From NCBI GenBank assembly GCA_963763325.1, contig CAVXOL010000018.1:248001-312000 (forward strand): DNA of 64,000 nucleotides. Reading direction: 5' to 3'. This document shows, in pieces, positions 16,719 through 26,171 of this stretch; the stretch's first letter is position 1, and each line of letters begins with the position of its first letter. The notes beneath the pieces are model-generated. The model did not search any database. It saw nothing but the letters and a program-made list of their open reading frames with translations, and was not told the DNA's origin. This stretch comes from JBBECJ01 sp963763325. GTDB taxonomy: Bacteria > Chloroflexota > Chloroflexia > Thermomicrobiales > CFX8. Position numbers and translations under genes: made by a program.

Positions 16719-17855
16719 GTGGAATCAACCGAACGCGCGCGCGCTTACAGCCGCACGAAAGACCGGCTCGCACTCATCAGCATGGCCATCGGCCTGCTTT
16801 CGACCGCTGGATTCGTCCTGACCAGAGCCGCTGCGCGCTTCAATAGCCGGATGCTCCCGAACAGGAACGCCTCCCTTGGTCAGCGCATCCGCTACACCGT
16901 CGTCCTTTCGCTCGTTTCCTGGCTCGCCTCGCTCCCGCTCTCGTTCTTCAACGGACACATCGTCGAGAAACGCTACGGACTCAGCAATCAACCCGCCGCC
17001 GGCTGGGCGATCGACACCCTCAAGGCCAAAGCCATCTCAACCCCGGTCGAGCTCAGCATCATCGAAGGCGTCTACGCCACCATCCGCCGTTGGCCGCGAA
17101 CCTGGTGGCTCGTCTGTGCGGGAGCCGTCATCCCGCTCACCACCCTCTTCGCTCAGCTCTTCCCGGTCCTCATCCTGCCCCGCTTCAACAAGTACGAGCC
17201 GCTTGAGGACCAGGCCCTCGCCGAGCGACTGCGCACGCTCACCGACCGCGCCGGCGTCCCGGTCGCCGACGTCCTCCAGATGGACATGAGCCGCCGCACC
17301 TCCAAGGTCAACGCCTTCTTCGCCGGCATCGGTCACACCAAGCGGATCGTTCTCGCCGACACGATGCTGGCCGAGTTCACGCCCGAAGAGATCGAAGGCG
17401 TCGTCGCCCATGAGGCCGCCCACCAGGTTCATAAGGACATCTGGCGCGGCATCGGCCTCTCGGCGGTCTTCACCCTCGTCTCCGCCTCGCTCGTCGATCT
17501 CATCGCCCGACGCATCCTCCGCGTCGCCCCCTCGCTGACTGGTACCAGCGACCTTGCCAACCCGCGCTCGTTGCCCGTCATCAGTCTCGTCATGACCCTG
17601 ACGGGCCTGCTCCTGACCCCACTCCAACTCGCCTGGAGCCGCTCTATCGAGCGCAAGGCCGATCGCTACGCTATCGCCCTGACCAACAACCCGGCCGCCT
17701 ACGCCGCCGCCATGACAAAGCTCGCTGAGACCAACCTTGCCGATCCAAACCCACCCCGCCCGATCACCTTCCTTCTTCACTCCCACCCACCACTCGCCGA
17801 ACGCATCGCCGCCGCCGAAGACGCCTACCTCGAGCGACAGGAGCGACTCGGTTAA
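16719..17855 (+). CDS. M48 family (Ste24-like) membrane zinc metalloprotease
   Basis: 378 residues. Several membrane segments (about 18-37, 54-76, 121-141, 235-262 and 285-305) surround a zinc-protease core with HEAAH (HExxH) in EGVVAHEAAHQVHKD near residue 230 and the third ligand Glu downstream in RSIERKADRYAI. Layout and length match CAAX prenyl protease 1/Ste24-type M48A enzymes, which in bacteria act in membrane protein quality control. GTG start at 16719 with GGGAGGACTCACCT upstream. Confidence 0.92.
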   Translation: MESTERARAYSRTKDRLALISMAIGLLSTAGFVLTRAAARFNSRMLPNRNASLGQRIRYTVVLSLVSWLASLPLSFFNGHIVEKRYGLSNQPAAGWAIDTLKAKAISTPVELSIIEGVYATIRRWPRTWWLVCAGAVIPLTTLFAQLFPVLILPRFNKYEPLEDQALAERLRTLTDRAGVPVADVLQMDMSRRTSKVNAFFAGIGHTKRIVLADTMLAEFTPEEIEGVVAHEAAHQVHKDIWRGIGLSAVFTLVSASLVDLIARRILRVAPSLTGTSDLANPRSLPVISLVMTLTGLLLTPLQLAWSRSIERKADRYAIALTNNPAAYAAAMTKLAETNLADPNPPRPITFLLHSHPPLAERIAAAEDAYLERQERLG

Positions 17856-17908
17856 CGCCATTTCTCGACGAGTGAACGAGAGTGATCCTGGTGATCCACA
17901 CGAACAAA

Positions 17909-17939
17909 CAAGCCCCTCCCTTTTCAGGGGAGGGGCTTG
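17909..17939. repeat. GC-rich REP-like hairpin
   Basis: Perfect 12-bp arms (CAAGCCCCTCCC and complement) with a 7-nt loop, between convergent M48 and LLM genes. Same family as the elements at 7.2, 19.0 and 27.9 kb. It may act as a bidirectional terminator. Confidence 0.75.
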
Positions 17940-17971
17940 CAACACCCGCGACGCCAGAACGGGCCCCGTAC

Positions 17972-18931
17972 CTACACGTGCGGTATCACCTCACTCGCGA
18001 TCAACTCAAGCTGCTCGACATCGTCCATCAGGAACGTCTGCATCATGATCCGTTCGACGCCTTGCGCCGCCCGTCCCTGAATCTGCTCAACAACCTCGGC
18101 CGGTGTCCCCACCAGCCAGCCGCGATCCCGTTGCCGTGTCAGCAGCTCACCGACCTCGACATCGCGCATTCCCGGCACAATCGTCTGCAACTCGGCCGCC
18201 CGTCGTCGCACCTCAGCATCGGTACTGCCAACGATGTGCCCGATCATCATCGAACGCCGGATCTCTCCCGGATCGCGCCCAACCGCCTCGCAGTGCCGCA
18301 GCAGCACCTCGGTCTTCTGGTCGTACGTATCATGCGCCGCCAGCGTCGCGTTCCATTCGTCAGCGTACTCGGCCACCAGCCGCAGAGTCCGCCGCTCACC
18401 ACTGCCGCCGATCATCAGACGCGCCCCGCTCGACCGTGTTGGCGTGAACGTCGTCCGCGCCCCGTCGAGTTGAAAATGCTCGCCCGCAAACGTCGCAGGT
18501 TTCCCGGTTCCCAACAGCTTGATGACCTTCAGCGCCTCCTCGAAGCGGTCCATCCTCTCCTTCAACGGCAGCAACCGGAACCCGAACGCCGCATGCTCGC
18601 TCTCGTTCCAGCCCGCGCCAACCCCCAGCCAGAACCGCCCGCCCGACGCCTGATCGACCGCCGCCCCATCCGACGCCAGATGGACCGGATGCCGGAAGGT
18701 CGTCGGCGACACAAGCTGCCCGAACTCAATCCGGCTGCTCTTCAACGCAACCGCCGTCAACGACGGCCAGAGCGCCAGCGTCTCCCGCTGCGACTCCCCC
18801 ATCACCGAGAACAGATGGTCCGACCGCCACAGCGAGTCGAACCCCAGCCGCTCCGCGTCATCGATCAGCCGGTTCCAACGCTCCCAGTTCAGCCCCTCCT
18901 GGCCCTCGATCATGATCCCAAGCTTGACCAC
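17972..18931 (-). CDS. LLM-class (F420-dependent) oxidoreductase
   Basis: 319-residue luciferase-like monooxygenase fold. Features: KLGIMIEGQEGLNWERW at the N-terminus, SLWRSDHLF, the long TIM-barrel segment with GRFWLGVGAGWNESEH, and LMIGGSGERRTLRLVAEYADEWN, which matches the F420-dependent glucose-6-phosphate dehydrogenase/mer-like branch. Cofactor (F420 or FMN) and substrate are not determinable here. GTG 18931 follows TAGGGGGGAACGC; the open frame upstream would translate a REP-like repeat, so I excluded it. Confidence 0.88.
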   Translation of the reverse strand: MVKLGIMIEGQEGLNWERWNRLIDDAERLGFDSLWRSDHLFSVMGESQRETLALWPSLTAVALKSSRIEFGQLVSPTTFRHPVHLASDGAAVDQASGGRFWLGVGAGWNESEHAAFGFRLLPLKERMDRFEEALKVIKLLGTGKPATFAGEHFQLDGARTTFTPTRSSGARLMIGGSGERRTLRLVAEYADEWNATLAAHDTYDQKTEVLLRHCEAVGRDPGEIRRSMMIGHIVGSTDAEVRRRAAELQTIVPGMRDVEVGELLTRQRDRGWLVGTPAEVVEQIQGRAAQGVERIMMQTFLMDDVEQLELIASEVIPHV

Positions 18932-19028
18932 GCGTTCCCCCCTACTCTGTAACATCATCATCAGAATCTCACGACGTTGTCCGCTACTCAGGCTGACCAT
19001 GTCAAGTGTCGACAGGCGAACGCAAAGC

Positions 19029-19070
19029 CCCCTCCCCGCGCCGGGGAGGGGTTGGGGTAGGGGTTTGCAG
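19029..19070. repeat. GC-rich REP-like hairpin with GGGG-rich tail
   Basis: Arms CCCCTCCCC (19029-19037) and GGGGAGGGG (19043-19051), followed by TTGGGGTAGGGGTTTGC, nearly the same tail as the copy at 27930. Confidence 0.75.
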
Positions 19071-19096
19071 CGCGATTCCAACCTCAGATGAACTGC

Positions 19097-20023
19097 TCAC
19101 GCCCGGAACAACTGCCGCACCACAAACAGCACATTTGCCGGCCGCTCGGCCAGCCTCCGCATGAAGTACGGATACCAGCTCGTTCCGTACGGCACGTAGA
19201 CCCGCAGGTTGTATCCCTCGGCAGCCAACGCCGCTTGCCGATCCCGTCGAATCCCGTACAGCATCTGGAACTCGAAGCGCGAGCGATCGACTCCCATCCG
19301 CAGCGCGTACCCCTTCGTCATCCCGATCATCGCCTCATCGTGGGTCGCGATCGCCGGGTAGTTCCCGCCGTCCAGCAGCCGTTCGATGTGTCGTCGGAAT
19401 GCGTCGTCCACGTCACTCTTGTGCGGGTAGGCGACCGTCTCCGGCTCCTTGTAGGCGCCCTTCACGATTCGGACCCGCGCGCCCCGCTCGATCATCTCGT
19501 CGAGATCGCGATCGGTGCGGTAGAGGTATGACTGCAACACGATTCCGACCGACGCGGGATACAGGTCGTGAATGCGGCGGAACAGCCCGATTGTCCGCTC
19601 GGTGTAGTCCGATCCCTCCATATCGATCCGCACGAACATCCCCAGCTCATCAGCCCGGCGGACGATTGCCTCCAGCTTCTCCCAGGCAAAATCATCCGAG
19701 ATGTCCAAACCCAGCATCGTCAGCTTGATCGAGATGTTGCCTGGCAACCCGGCTGCCTGAATCCGGTCCAGCAGCGCCAGATATGCTCGTCCTGCCTCGT
19801 CGGCCCGTGAAGCGTCAGCCGCATTCTCTCCCAGCAGGTCGAGCGAGTAGTGCAGCCCCCGCTCCTCCAGCGACGCTGCCGTCGCCAACGCCGTCTCAGC
19901 ATCCTCGCCGGCGACGAACCGGCTGACCAGCGGGCGCGTCGTCGGCAATCGCCGTACCAGATCCTCAGCCCGCGCATTTCCCGCCAGCCACAGCATTGCC
20001 GCACGAAGCACCACCCGCATCAC
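19097..20023 (-). CDS. Proline dehydrogenase
   Basis: About 308 residues, a stand-alone monofunctional PRODH oxidising proline to pyrroline-5-carboxylate with FAD. Motifs: NISIKLTMLGLDIS, VRIDMEGSDYTERT, GIVLQSYLYRTDRDL, VRIVKGAYKEPETVAY and the C-terminal FQMLYGIRRDRQ plus VYVPYGTSWYPYFMRRLAERP, which bind FAD and substrate. No P5C dehydrogenase gene is adjacent in this window. Tandem GTG-ATG at 20023-20018 leave the exact start uncertain by a few codons; GGAGG is unusually close. Confidence 0.95.
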   Translation of the reverse strand: MMRVVLRAAMLWLAGNARAEDLVRRLPTTRPLVSRFVAGEDAETALATAASLEERGLHYSLDLLGENAADASRADEAGRAYLALLDRIQAAGLPGNISIKLTMLGLDISDDFAWEKLEAIVRRADELGMFVRIDMEGSDYTERTIGLFRRIHDLYPASVGIVLQSYLYRTDRDLDEMIERGARVRIVKGAYKEPETVAYPHKSDVDDAFRRHIERLLDGGNYPAIATHDEAMIGMTKGYALRMGVDRSRFEFQMLYGIRRDRQAALAAEGYNLRVYVPYGTSWYPYFMRRLAERPANVLFVVRQLFRA

Positions 20024-20076
20024 CCTCCGGTCACGTTACAGACCCGCCGTCACCGCTAGTGTACGTGGCCGGTACG

Positions 20077-20090
20077 TGTCAGGTGTCAGG
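20077..20090. repeat. Heptamer tandem (TGTCAGG x2)
   Basis: Two tandem TGTCAGG units at 20077-20083 and 20084-20090. The same heptamer builds the inverted repeat at 32935-33001. No opposite arm seen. Confidence 0.55.
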
Positions 20091-20202
20091 TGCTAGAGGC
20101 AGCTTCAGAACGCTGAGTCGGTACCTGAAGATCGCGTCTACGGCCAGTATGCATCTGCACTGACGAGCGATCGGCACTCATCCAGCCGATTGTTCCACCG
20201 GC

Positions 20203-21021
20203 TCAGCCTGGACGATCACACGCCGATGATCGCTGCGCGGTGGAACGTACGCGCTGTGTCCCGATCATGCGTTGCCCTGGATCGCGAGGCGGGGTAACCA
20301 GCTTCCAGTGCCCCTCGGAGACGACTTCGACGGTGCCGTCAGTCATCGCGACCGCGGTCTGATCGTCGATCGCGTACGTCGGCACAGGTAGCCTCGCGGC
20401 CCACTGTTCTGCGTTGGCCAGAGAAGCGTCCGGGTGATGCTCGTGATCCAGGTGCGGAATCAACGCAAAGTCGACCAGTCCCAATCCCTGAGCCGTGACC
20501 AGGGTCCTGCTGATTTCTCCCTGAGGTGTGGCGAAAGCGATGTCTTCCGACGTAAGCGCCTCGCCGCTGCCTCGGGGCGGATGAACGTACGTCTCGCCAA
20601 AGGTGGCGGTCGCCACCATGCTCCCGGCGCTAACCCCCACGTAGACCGTCTGGTGCCGCAGTGACGGCAACAGGTCTGCCAGCCCCGACTGTCGCATCCA
20701 GTGGCACAGATACAGGACATCACCGCCCCAAACCAGCAGCGCGTCCGTCTCCTGGACCATTGGGATCCAAACGTCGTCATCGATGCTGGGCAGCGCGGTC
20801 AACTCCAGCACTCCTATCGACTTCCAACCCAATCCGCACAACGGACCACCGGCTGCTCCGCAGATTGCCCGCCATGCCATGCCAGCACCGCCAGGGAAGG
20901 GGTAGATCGCGGTGGGAATGATGAGAGCGCTTGCCTCCTCGACTGGTTTGCCCAGCAGGTCGATCAGAGCGTCGTGAATAGTCGCGTTCGTGATACCAGC
21001 AGAAGTGAGTAGTAATCTCAT
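20203..21021 (-). CDS. Peptidase S51 (dipeptidase E-like) / class I GAT-like protein
   Basis: 272 residues resembling the PepE/cyanophycinase S51 family: MRLLLTSAGITNATIHDALIDL, LLVWGGDVLYLCHWMRQSG, and the nucleophile elbow VYVGVSAGSMVATATFGETY with the catalytic Ser. A His-rich LIPHLDHEHHPDASLAN follows, then VPTYAIDDQTAVAMTDG. Dipeptidase E cleaves Asp-X dipeptides; the exact substrate here is unknown. ATG 21021 is preceded by GGGAGGCTTC. The C-terminal 40 residues extend beyond the typical domain. Confidence 0.85.
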   Translation of the reverse strand: MRLLLTSAGITNATIHDALIDLLGKPVEEASALIIPTAIYPFPGGAGMAWRAICGAAGGPLCGLGWKSIGVLELTALPSIDDDVWIPMVQETDALLVWGGDVLYLCHWMRQSGLADLLPSLRHQTVYVGVSAGSMVATATFGETYVHPPRGSGEALTSEDIAFATPQGEISRTLVTAQGLGLVDFALIPHLDHEHHPDASLANAEQWAARLPVPTYAIDDQTAVAMTDGTVEVVSEGHWKLVTPPRDPGQRMIGTQRVRSTAQRSSACDRPG

Positions 21022-21129
21022 GAAGCCTCCCAGATTGACACTCTCACTAAGGTGAGTCTCCATTGACGCGAGTCCCCAACGGCGACCTGTTCGCATGCTC
21101 GTCCCGATAATGTGTAGCACAATTCCCCA

Positions 21130-22450
21130 ATGAACACCGACGCCTTCGGCCTGACAGACGAAACCGTTATCCGCGACAGCCTCTACGATCTGATCCCGCT
21201 CTCTCGGGAGGCCGCCGCGCTTGCTCGGCACCCGCGCCTTCCTCCGCCTCGACGGCATCCAGCAGCTCGGCTTCGTCTCGCGCGTCTGGCCGGGCGCCAA
21301 GCACACGCGCTTCGAGCACTCGCTCGGCGTCATGCACCTGATGCGGAGGCCCTCGAACGGCTGATCGCCAAGGGCGCGCCGATCTCCGATGAGACCGCCC
21401 GGACCGCGATCGCCGCCGCGCTGCTCCACGACATCGGCCACTATCCGTTCTCCCACGCCATCGAGGAACTTGGTCCGCCGGTCCTAACCCACGAGCAAGT
21501 CGGTCGACAACTGATCGAGGGCGATGAAATCGCTCCGATTCTGCGCGATCGCTGGCACGTCGATCCGGCCCGCGTCGCGCGGTTGGTCCACCCGGGTGGA
21601 CTAACTGCTCCCGCCCGATCGACCAGCTGGTCCGAGGTCTTCTCAGCGGCGCGCTGGACGTCGACAAGCTCGACTACCTGCCGCGCGACGCCCGCGCCTG
21701 CCACGTCCCCTACGGCGGCGTCGATACGGCGCGCCTGCTCGATGCGTTGCGGATCGTCGAGGTCGACGGCCAGCTGCGGATCGGCATCGACGACAAGGGC
21801 GTCTCGCCGCTCCACTCGCTGATCAACGCCCGCCAGGAGATGTTCGACAACGTCTACTGGCACCACACCAACCGCGCCTGCATGGTGATGCTCCTGCGTG
21901 CCGTCCAGGAGGCCGTGCATCGCCGGCTTGCCGGCCGATGAGCTGACCAGACACGATGATGCCTCACTGCTGGCGGCCTTGTCCGATCCCGGCGTCCCCG
22001 AACCATCGCGACGTCTCGTGTCTGGCCTTCGTGACCGCCGCCTCCACAAGCGCGCCGTCGAGATCAGCGCCCGAGCCAGCGACCTCTACGGCTGGCTTTC
22101 GACCCTCTTCCACGACCCCGCCGCCCGTCGAGACCAGGAGGACCGGATGACGCGCTTGCCCTCCACCGCGAACACCGGTCTGACCGTCATGCCCGGCGAC
22201 ATCCTGATCGACATCCCCAAGCCCGAACGCTGGCGGACCGATGTCTGGGTGGAATATCGTCGACCCTCCCCTCGGTTACACTCCACTGATGTCCTGGCTC
22301 GAAGTGGTCGGCGTCAGTGACGACAATCTCAAACGCTACGAGGAGCATCGCCGCCTGATCCGCATCGTCGCCACCAGTCACCTGCGTGACGCGGTCCGCA
22401 ACCGATGGGAACACCTTCTGCTACCACTGATGTCCGGGAGTACCTCGTGA
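21130..22450 (+). pseudogene. HD-domain phosphohydrolase, multiply frameshifted
   Basis: Fragments in all three frames assemble into one HD-superfamily phosphohydrolase (dGTPase/SamHD-like): IRDSLYDLIPLS, then GIQQLGFVSRVWPGAKHTRF with EHSLGVMHLM, AAALLHDIGHYPFSHAIEE (the HD motif), IDQLVRGLLSGALDVDKLDY, GGVDTARLLDALRIVEVDGQ, NVYWHHTNRACMVM and a C-terminal NRWEHLLLPLMSG. Shifts fall near 21225, 21350, 21600, 21935 and 22265, three of them net +1. No internal stop interrupts any fragment, so either the sequence is error-rich here or the gene died very recently. Confidence 0.75.
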
Positions 22451-22484
22451 TTGGTTCATACGCACAAACCCGCATTCAAGAGAT

Positions 22485-23924
22485 GTGCTCTTGAGCCGCT
22501 CCATCCCACATGTCGCCGAACACCCTCCGGCGATCACACCAAGCACACCGAACGAGACCTGGATCGTCGCCCTCGTCACCGCCTGCGTCTTTATGTCGGT
22601 CGTCAACACGACGATGGTCAACGTCTCGCTACCCAGCATCGGCGAGGATTTCGGCGCATCTCCGGCCAGCCTCGGCTGGCTTGTCACGATCTACTCGCTC
22701 ACCTTCGGCGTCGCGACACCGTTCTACGGGCGCCTCGGCGACCGCTACGGCCTGCGGCGGATGTTCGTCATCGGCCTCTGTATCTTCGTCGGTGCCTCGT
22801 TGCTGGCCGGTCTCGCGCCAACCTTCGCGCTCCTGATGTTCTTCCGCGCCGGTCAGGCCTTCGGCTCGGCCGCCATACCGAGTCTCGGTATCGGCATGCT
22901 CGCCCGCGCCGTCCCACAGGAGCGTCGCGGGCGCTCGCTCGGCATCGTCAGCACTGCGGTAGGCGCCGGTAGCGCGCTTGGCCCGGCCCTCGGTGGCGGC
23001 CTGACCGAGCTCGTCTCATGGAGAATGGTCTTCCTCGTCTCGGCCATGCTGGCCGTTCTGATCCCATTCTGCCTGCGCTATCTGCCCGCCACACGTGGCG
23101 AACGCGGCACACCGCCTGACTGGCTCGGCGGAGTCACCCTCGGGGCAACCATCGCCGGTATTCTGCTCGTCACCGCCGGCCTGCAGCGCAGCGGCGCGAC
23201 CTCGACGCTCGTCATTATCTCTGTCCTCGTCGCCCTGGTCGGCCTGACGATCACAATCTGGCGCCAGCGCATCGCCGAGAATCCCTTCATCGAGCGCCTG
23301 CTGCTCGCCAACCGCCGCTATCTGCTTCTCTGCGTCACCGGCTTCTGCGCGATGGCCGGAAATATCGGCGCGCTCGTCGTCGCCCCATTCCTTTACGAAG
23401 AGATCCACGGCCTCTCAGCCGGCGAAACCGGTCTCGCACTCCTGCCAACAGCCCTCGCCGTCGCCCTCCTCAGCCGTACCGCTGGCCGACTCGCCGACCG
23501 TTACGACCCGTTCCTGCTGATCATCGGCGGTCTGTTCGTCAACCTCGTCACCCTCTTCCTGCTGGCGACCTTCGGCATCGGCTGGCCGGTCCTGCCCTTT
23601 GCCGCGCTCTCGACATTTCTCGGCGTCGGCCAGGCCTTCGTCAACTCGCCGCTGTCCGTGACCCTGACCCGCACGATCCCGCAACGCATCTACGGCGTCG
23701 GCCTCGGTCTCTACAACATGCTCTTCTTCGTCGGCTCAGGCTTCGGCGCTGCACTCTCGACCGCGCTCTACGAAGCCCGAGAAGGCGCAGGCAGCACGAT
23801 CCTCCCGTTCTACTTCGGAGACATCCGCTACACCCACATCAGCGACGCATTCCTCCCGGCTATCCTCTTCATATTCGCCGGACTGCTGACTGCCAGCGTA
23901 GCGAGAGATCGCGCGGGATCGTGA
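22485..23924 (+). CDS. MFS transporter (drug:H+ antiporter type)
   Basis: 479 residues, strongly hydrophobic, with about 14 candidate membrane segments, so more like DHA2 than the 12-helix DHA1 class. Signatures: NTTMVNVSLPSIGEDFGAS in TM1, GRLGDRYGLRRMFVIG (loop 2-3 motif A) and GPALGGGLTELVSWRMVF (motif C and the W-R-F segment typical of DHA2). Efflux of toxic compounds is the usual role. The start is GTG 22485 (TTG 22491 is possible). The stop codon lies inside the first heptamer of the repeat that follows. Confidence 0.92.
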   Translation: MLLSRSIPHVAEHPPAITPSTPNETWIVALVTACVFMSVVNTTMVNVSLPSIGEDFGASPASLGWLVTIYSLTFGVATPFYGRLGDRYGLRRMFVIGLCIFVGASLLAGLAPTFALLMFFRAGQAFGSAAIPSLGIGMLARAVPQERRGRSLGIVSTAVGAGSALGPALGGGLTELVSWRMVFLVSAMLAVLIPFCLRYLPATRGERGTPPDWLGGVTLGATIAGILLVTAGLQRSGATSTLVIISVLVALVGLTITIWRQRIAENPFIERLLLANRRYLLLCVTGFCAMAGNIGALVVAPFLYEEIHGLSAGETGLALLPTALAVALLSRTAGRLADRYDPFLLIIGGLFVNLVTLFLLATFGIGWPVLPFAALSTFLGVGQAFVNSPLSVTLTRTIPQRIYGVGLGLYNMLFFVGSGFGAALSTALYEAREGAGSTILPFYFGDIRYTHISDAFLPAILFIFAGLLTASVARDRAGS

Positions 23925-24029
23925 CGCGTGACGCGTGACGCGTGATGCGTGACGCGTGGTACGGTAGCCGGGATGCGGACGATGTCCCAACCGAAAGTGA
24001 CGCGTCACACATCACGCGTCACGCGTCAC
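23921..24029. repeat. Heptamer inverted repeat (unit GTGACGC)
   Basis: Five tandem heptamers (GTGACGC x3, GTGATGC, GTGACGC; 23921-23955) face four on the other strand (GCGTCAC, ACATCAC, GCGTCAC, GCGTCAC; 24002-24029) across a 46-bp spacer. It spans the whole MFS-LLM gap. The same unit recurs at 40851. Confidence 0.9.
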
Positions 24030-24045
24030 GAACTCCGGAGGCCCA

Positions 24046-25081
24046 ATGACCCTGCCCCTCTCGTTCCTCGACCTCGTCCAGATCGAAGCCGGCTCGACAT
24101 CCGCCGACGCCCTGCGCAATGCCGTCGAGCTTGCCCAACTTGCCGAACGCCTCGGTTACACCCGTGTCTGGTACGCTGAGCACCACAACAGCACCAGCCT
24201 CGCGAGCGGCTCGCCGGAGATCATGGTCGCCCACGTCACGAACCAGACCAGCACGATCCGCGTCGGCACCGGCGGCGTCATGTTGCCCAACCACGCCCCG
24301 CTGCGGATCGCCGAAGCCTTCCGTCTCCTTGAAGCGCTTCACCCCGATCGCATCGATCTCGGGCTCGGTCGCGCGCCCGGCACCGACACGCTGACTGCCT
24401 ACGCCCTTCGCCGATCCGAAGAGGCCATCCGCACCGACCAGTACTCGCCGCTGCTGGCAGAACTGCTCGCGCTCGACAACCAACGGCTTCCCTCCCGGCC
24501 ACCTCTTCGGCGCCATCAATGTCACACCCACCGACGTCCGTTTGCCACCAATCTGGCTGCTCGGCTCCAGCGACTTCAGCGCCCGCGCCGCCGCCGAAGT
24601 CGGCCTCGGCTTCTCCTTCGCAGCCCACATCAACTCGTCCGCAGCCATCCCGGTCATGCGCCTCTACCGCGAGACCTTCCAGCCATCCGAGTATCGCCAG
24701 GAACCGCACTCGATCCTCGCCGTCGGTGTCGTCGTCGGCGAGACGGAGGAGCACGCCCAGGAACTCCTCAAGATCGTCCAGATCGGGATGGCTGCCCTCG
24801 CCGCCGGCCGTAAGTACCAGATGCCAACCCTCGAAGAAGCGAAGAAGGTTGAACTCTCCTCACTCGACCTCGAACGCGCCCAATCCATGCTGCGCAACAT
24901 CATCATCGGCGACGCCCCAACCGTCGCCGCCCGCGTCCAGGAGTTCGCCACCCAGACCCAGGCCGACGAGGTCATGCTCACCACCTTCCTCCCCAACCAG
25001 ACCGACCGCATCCGCACCGTCACCAACATGGCCACCGCCTGGGGGATTGAGCCGCGCGCCCTGACGAACTCTCCTTTATGA
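24046..25081 (+). CDS. LLM-class flavin oxidoreductase (one frameshift)
   Basis: Reads as a 344-residue luciferase-like monooxygenase when a net +1 shift near 24480 (GACAACCAACGG; one C too many) is corrected. Part 1: LPLSFLDLVQIEAGSTSADA, WYAEHHNSTSLASGSPEI, VGTGGVMLPNHAPLRIAE, DLGLGRAPGTD. Part 2: LPPIWLLGSSDFSARAAAE, GFSFAAHINS and the C-terminal ADEVMLTTFLPNQ. This is the alkanal monooxygenase-like MsnO8/YhbW branch; FMN use is likely. ATG 24046 is preceded by CCGGAGGCCCA. I treat it as an intact gene. Confidence 0.85.
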
Positions 25082-25120
25082 ACATGACGAATTAACCGTT
25101 GACGAGAGAAGCCGGAGTTT

Positions 25121-25215
25121 CCCTGTCGTCCGAGCCGCAGCGAAGGACCTCTCCGCGCTAGCCTCTCATATCGTCATGGCGGAGAGGTCCTTCGCTGCGG
25201 CTCAGGACGACAGGG
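25121..25215. repeat. 35-bp inverted repeat, GCAGCGAAGGA family
   Basis: Arms 25121-25155 and 25179-25215 are complementary except for a short gap (CCTGTCGTCC then GAGCCGCAGCGAAGG). Related single or paired arms lie at 45189-45217 and 52093-52235. Confidence 0.85.
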
Positions 25216-25297
25216 GTAAGCTACAACAAAAATAACGAGGGCCGGTCACAACACCAGCCCTCGCCCCCACCCATCGCGGAATGTTCGTTGAAGAATG

Positions 25298-25765
25298 TCA
25301 GTTCTCGTCGCGGCTGACCACTGCCGGAACCGTATACGGCGTCCGCTGGAATGCTGTCGGGTCGCTCGGCGTCTTCGGCGCGCCCTGCTCGATCATCTGC
25401 TTGATCTCAGCCGGCGTGTGGTCCTTGAGGGAAGCGACGAAATCGATGTTGTTGAAGTACAGCGCAATATCAAACGGGAACGCCTCGAGGTTCTCCGTCT
25501 GCGCCCACCAGCGGTACAGATCGTCGAAGAAATCCAGCCGGCCCGCCTCAACGCGGAACAGCGACACACCCTGCCCGCGCAGATACGCCAGCGGCTCCGA
25601 GAAATACACATTCCCGCTGCCGCTGACGATCGTGTCTACGATTCCATCGTGATGCCTGGGAACCGAGCGCAACGTGAACAGGTACGCCCCCGGTGTCGAT
25701 GGACCTGTCCGCTTGGGATAATACGGTGCCGATGTCGTACTTCGCCTGAACAGCTTCAATACCAC
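25298..25765 (-). CDS. Hypothetical protein
   Basis: About 155 residues from a GTG at 25765 that follows GGAGGTGCGGCGCG. I do not recognise the family. Seen features: central RWWAQTENLEAFPFDIALYF and a C-terminal ASLKDHTPAEIKQMIEQGAP. The composition is aromatic-rich and soluble, with no signal peptide. The frame is open upstream to 25996, but that part would translate a heptamer repeat, so the shorter form is preferred. It diverges from the metX leader. Confidence 0.6.
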   Translation of the reverse strand: MVLKLFRRSTTSAPYYPKRTGPSTPGAYLFTLRSVPRHHDGIVDTIVSGSGNVYFSEPLAYLRGQGVSLFRVEAGRLDFFDDLYRWWAQTENLEAFPFDIALYFNNIDFVASLKDHTPAEIKQMIEQGAPKTPSDPTAFQRTPYTVPAVVSRDEN

Positions 25766-25832
25766 CCGCGCCGCACCTCCACTGACTACGTCAGACCAGC
25801 CCCGTGTTCCACCCGTAGATTGTACGTCATGC

Positions 25833-25948
25833 GGGAATCGAGAATCGGGAATCAAGGCGAATATCGTCTCGTCATCGACATGACCATCAGCAACGGAAGA
25901 ACGGATTGCTCCAGCCCCATATCCCGAATCCCGAATCCCGGTTCTCGC
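25833..25948. repeat. Heptamer inverted repeat (unit GGGAATC)
   Basis: Left arm GGGAATC-GAGAATC-GGGAATC (25833-25853). Right arm has ATCCCGA units ending in GGTTCTCGCC near 25948. Arms are imperfectly complementary. A similar element lies at 37272-37380. Confidence 0.75.
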
Positions 25949-26011
25949 CAAACACTTGACACCCACCACGCCCCCTGCTATCGTCTCCGTCAACAAGTGA
26001 ATGTAGCCCTG

Positions 26012-26115
26012 CGCTCATCCAGAGTGGTGGAGGGAATCGGCCCTTTGAAGCCCGGCAACCAGCGGTAACACGCCTGGTGCCAATTCCGGCGGGAGAGCAA
26101 CCCGCAAGATGAGCG
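26012..26115 (+). ncRNA. SAM-I (S-box) riboswitch
   Basis: Matches the S-box consensus closely. P1 is formed by CGCTCATC (26012-26019) and GATGAGCG (26108-26115). Between them come CCAGAGTGGTGGAGGGA, GGCCCTTTGAAGCCCGGCAACC and GGTGCCAATTCC, the SAM-binding core. SAM binding stabilises P1 and allows the downstream terminator to form, so methionine genes are off when SAM is high. It precedes metX, with a second regulatory RNA between them. Confidence 0.97.
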
Positions 26116-26128
26116 ATGTGAACATCCA

Positions 26129-26153
26129 CCACCACAATTCGTGGTGGTTTTTT
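26129..26153 (+). terminator. Intrinsic terminator of the SAM-I riboswitch
   Basis: Perfect 7-bp stem CCACCAC/GTGGTGG (26129-26135, 26141-26147), loop AATTC, then six T. Placed 13 bp after the riboswitch P1, the classic S-box expression platform. Confidence 0.93.
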
Positions 26154-26171
26154 GTTCCTCCTCTCCGGCGC

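Noticed and set aside
23921..24029. CRISPR array
   Set aside because: Units are only 7 bp, there are no unique spacers, and the two halves are inverted. No cas genes nearby.
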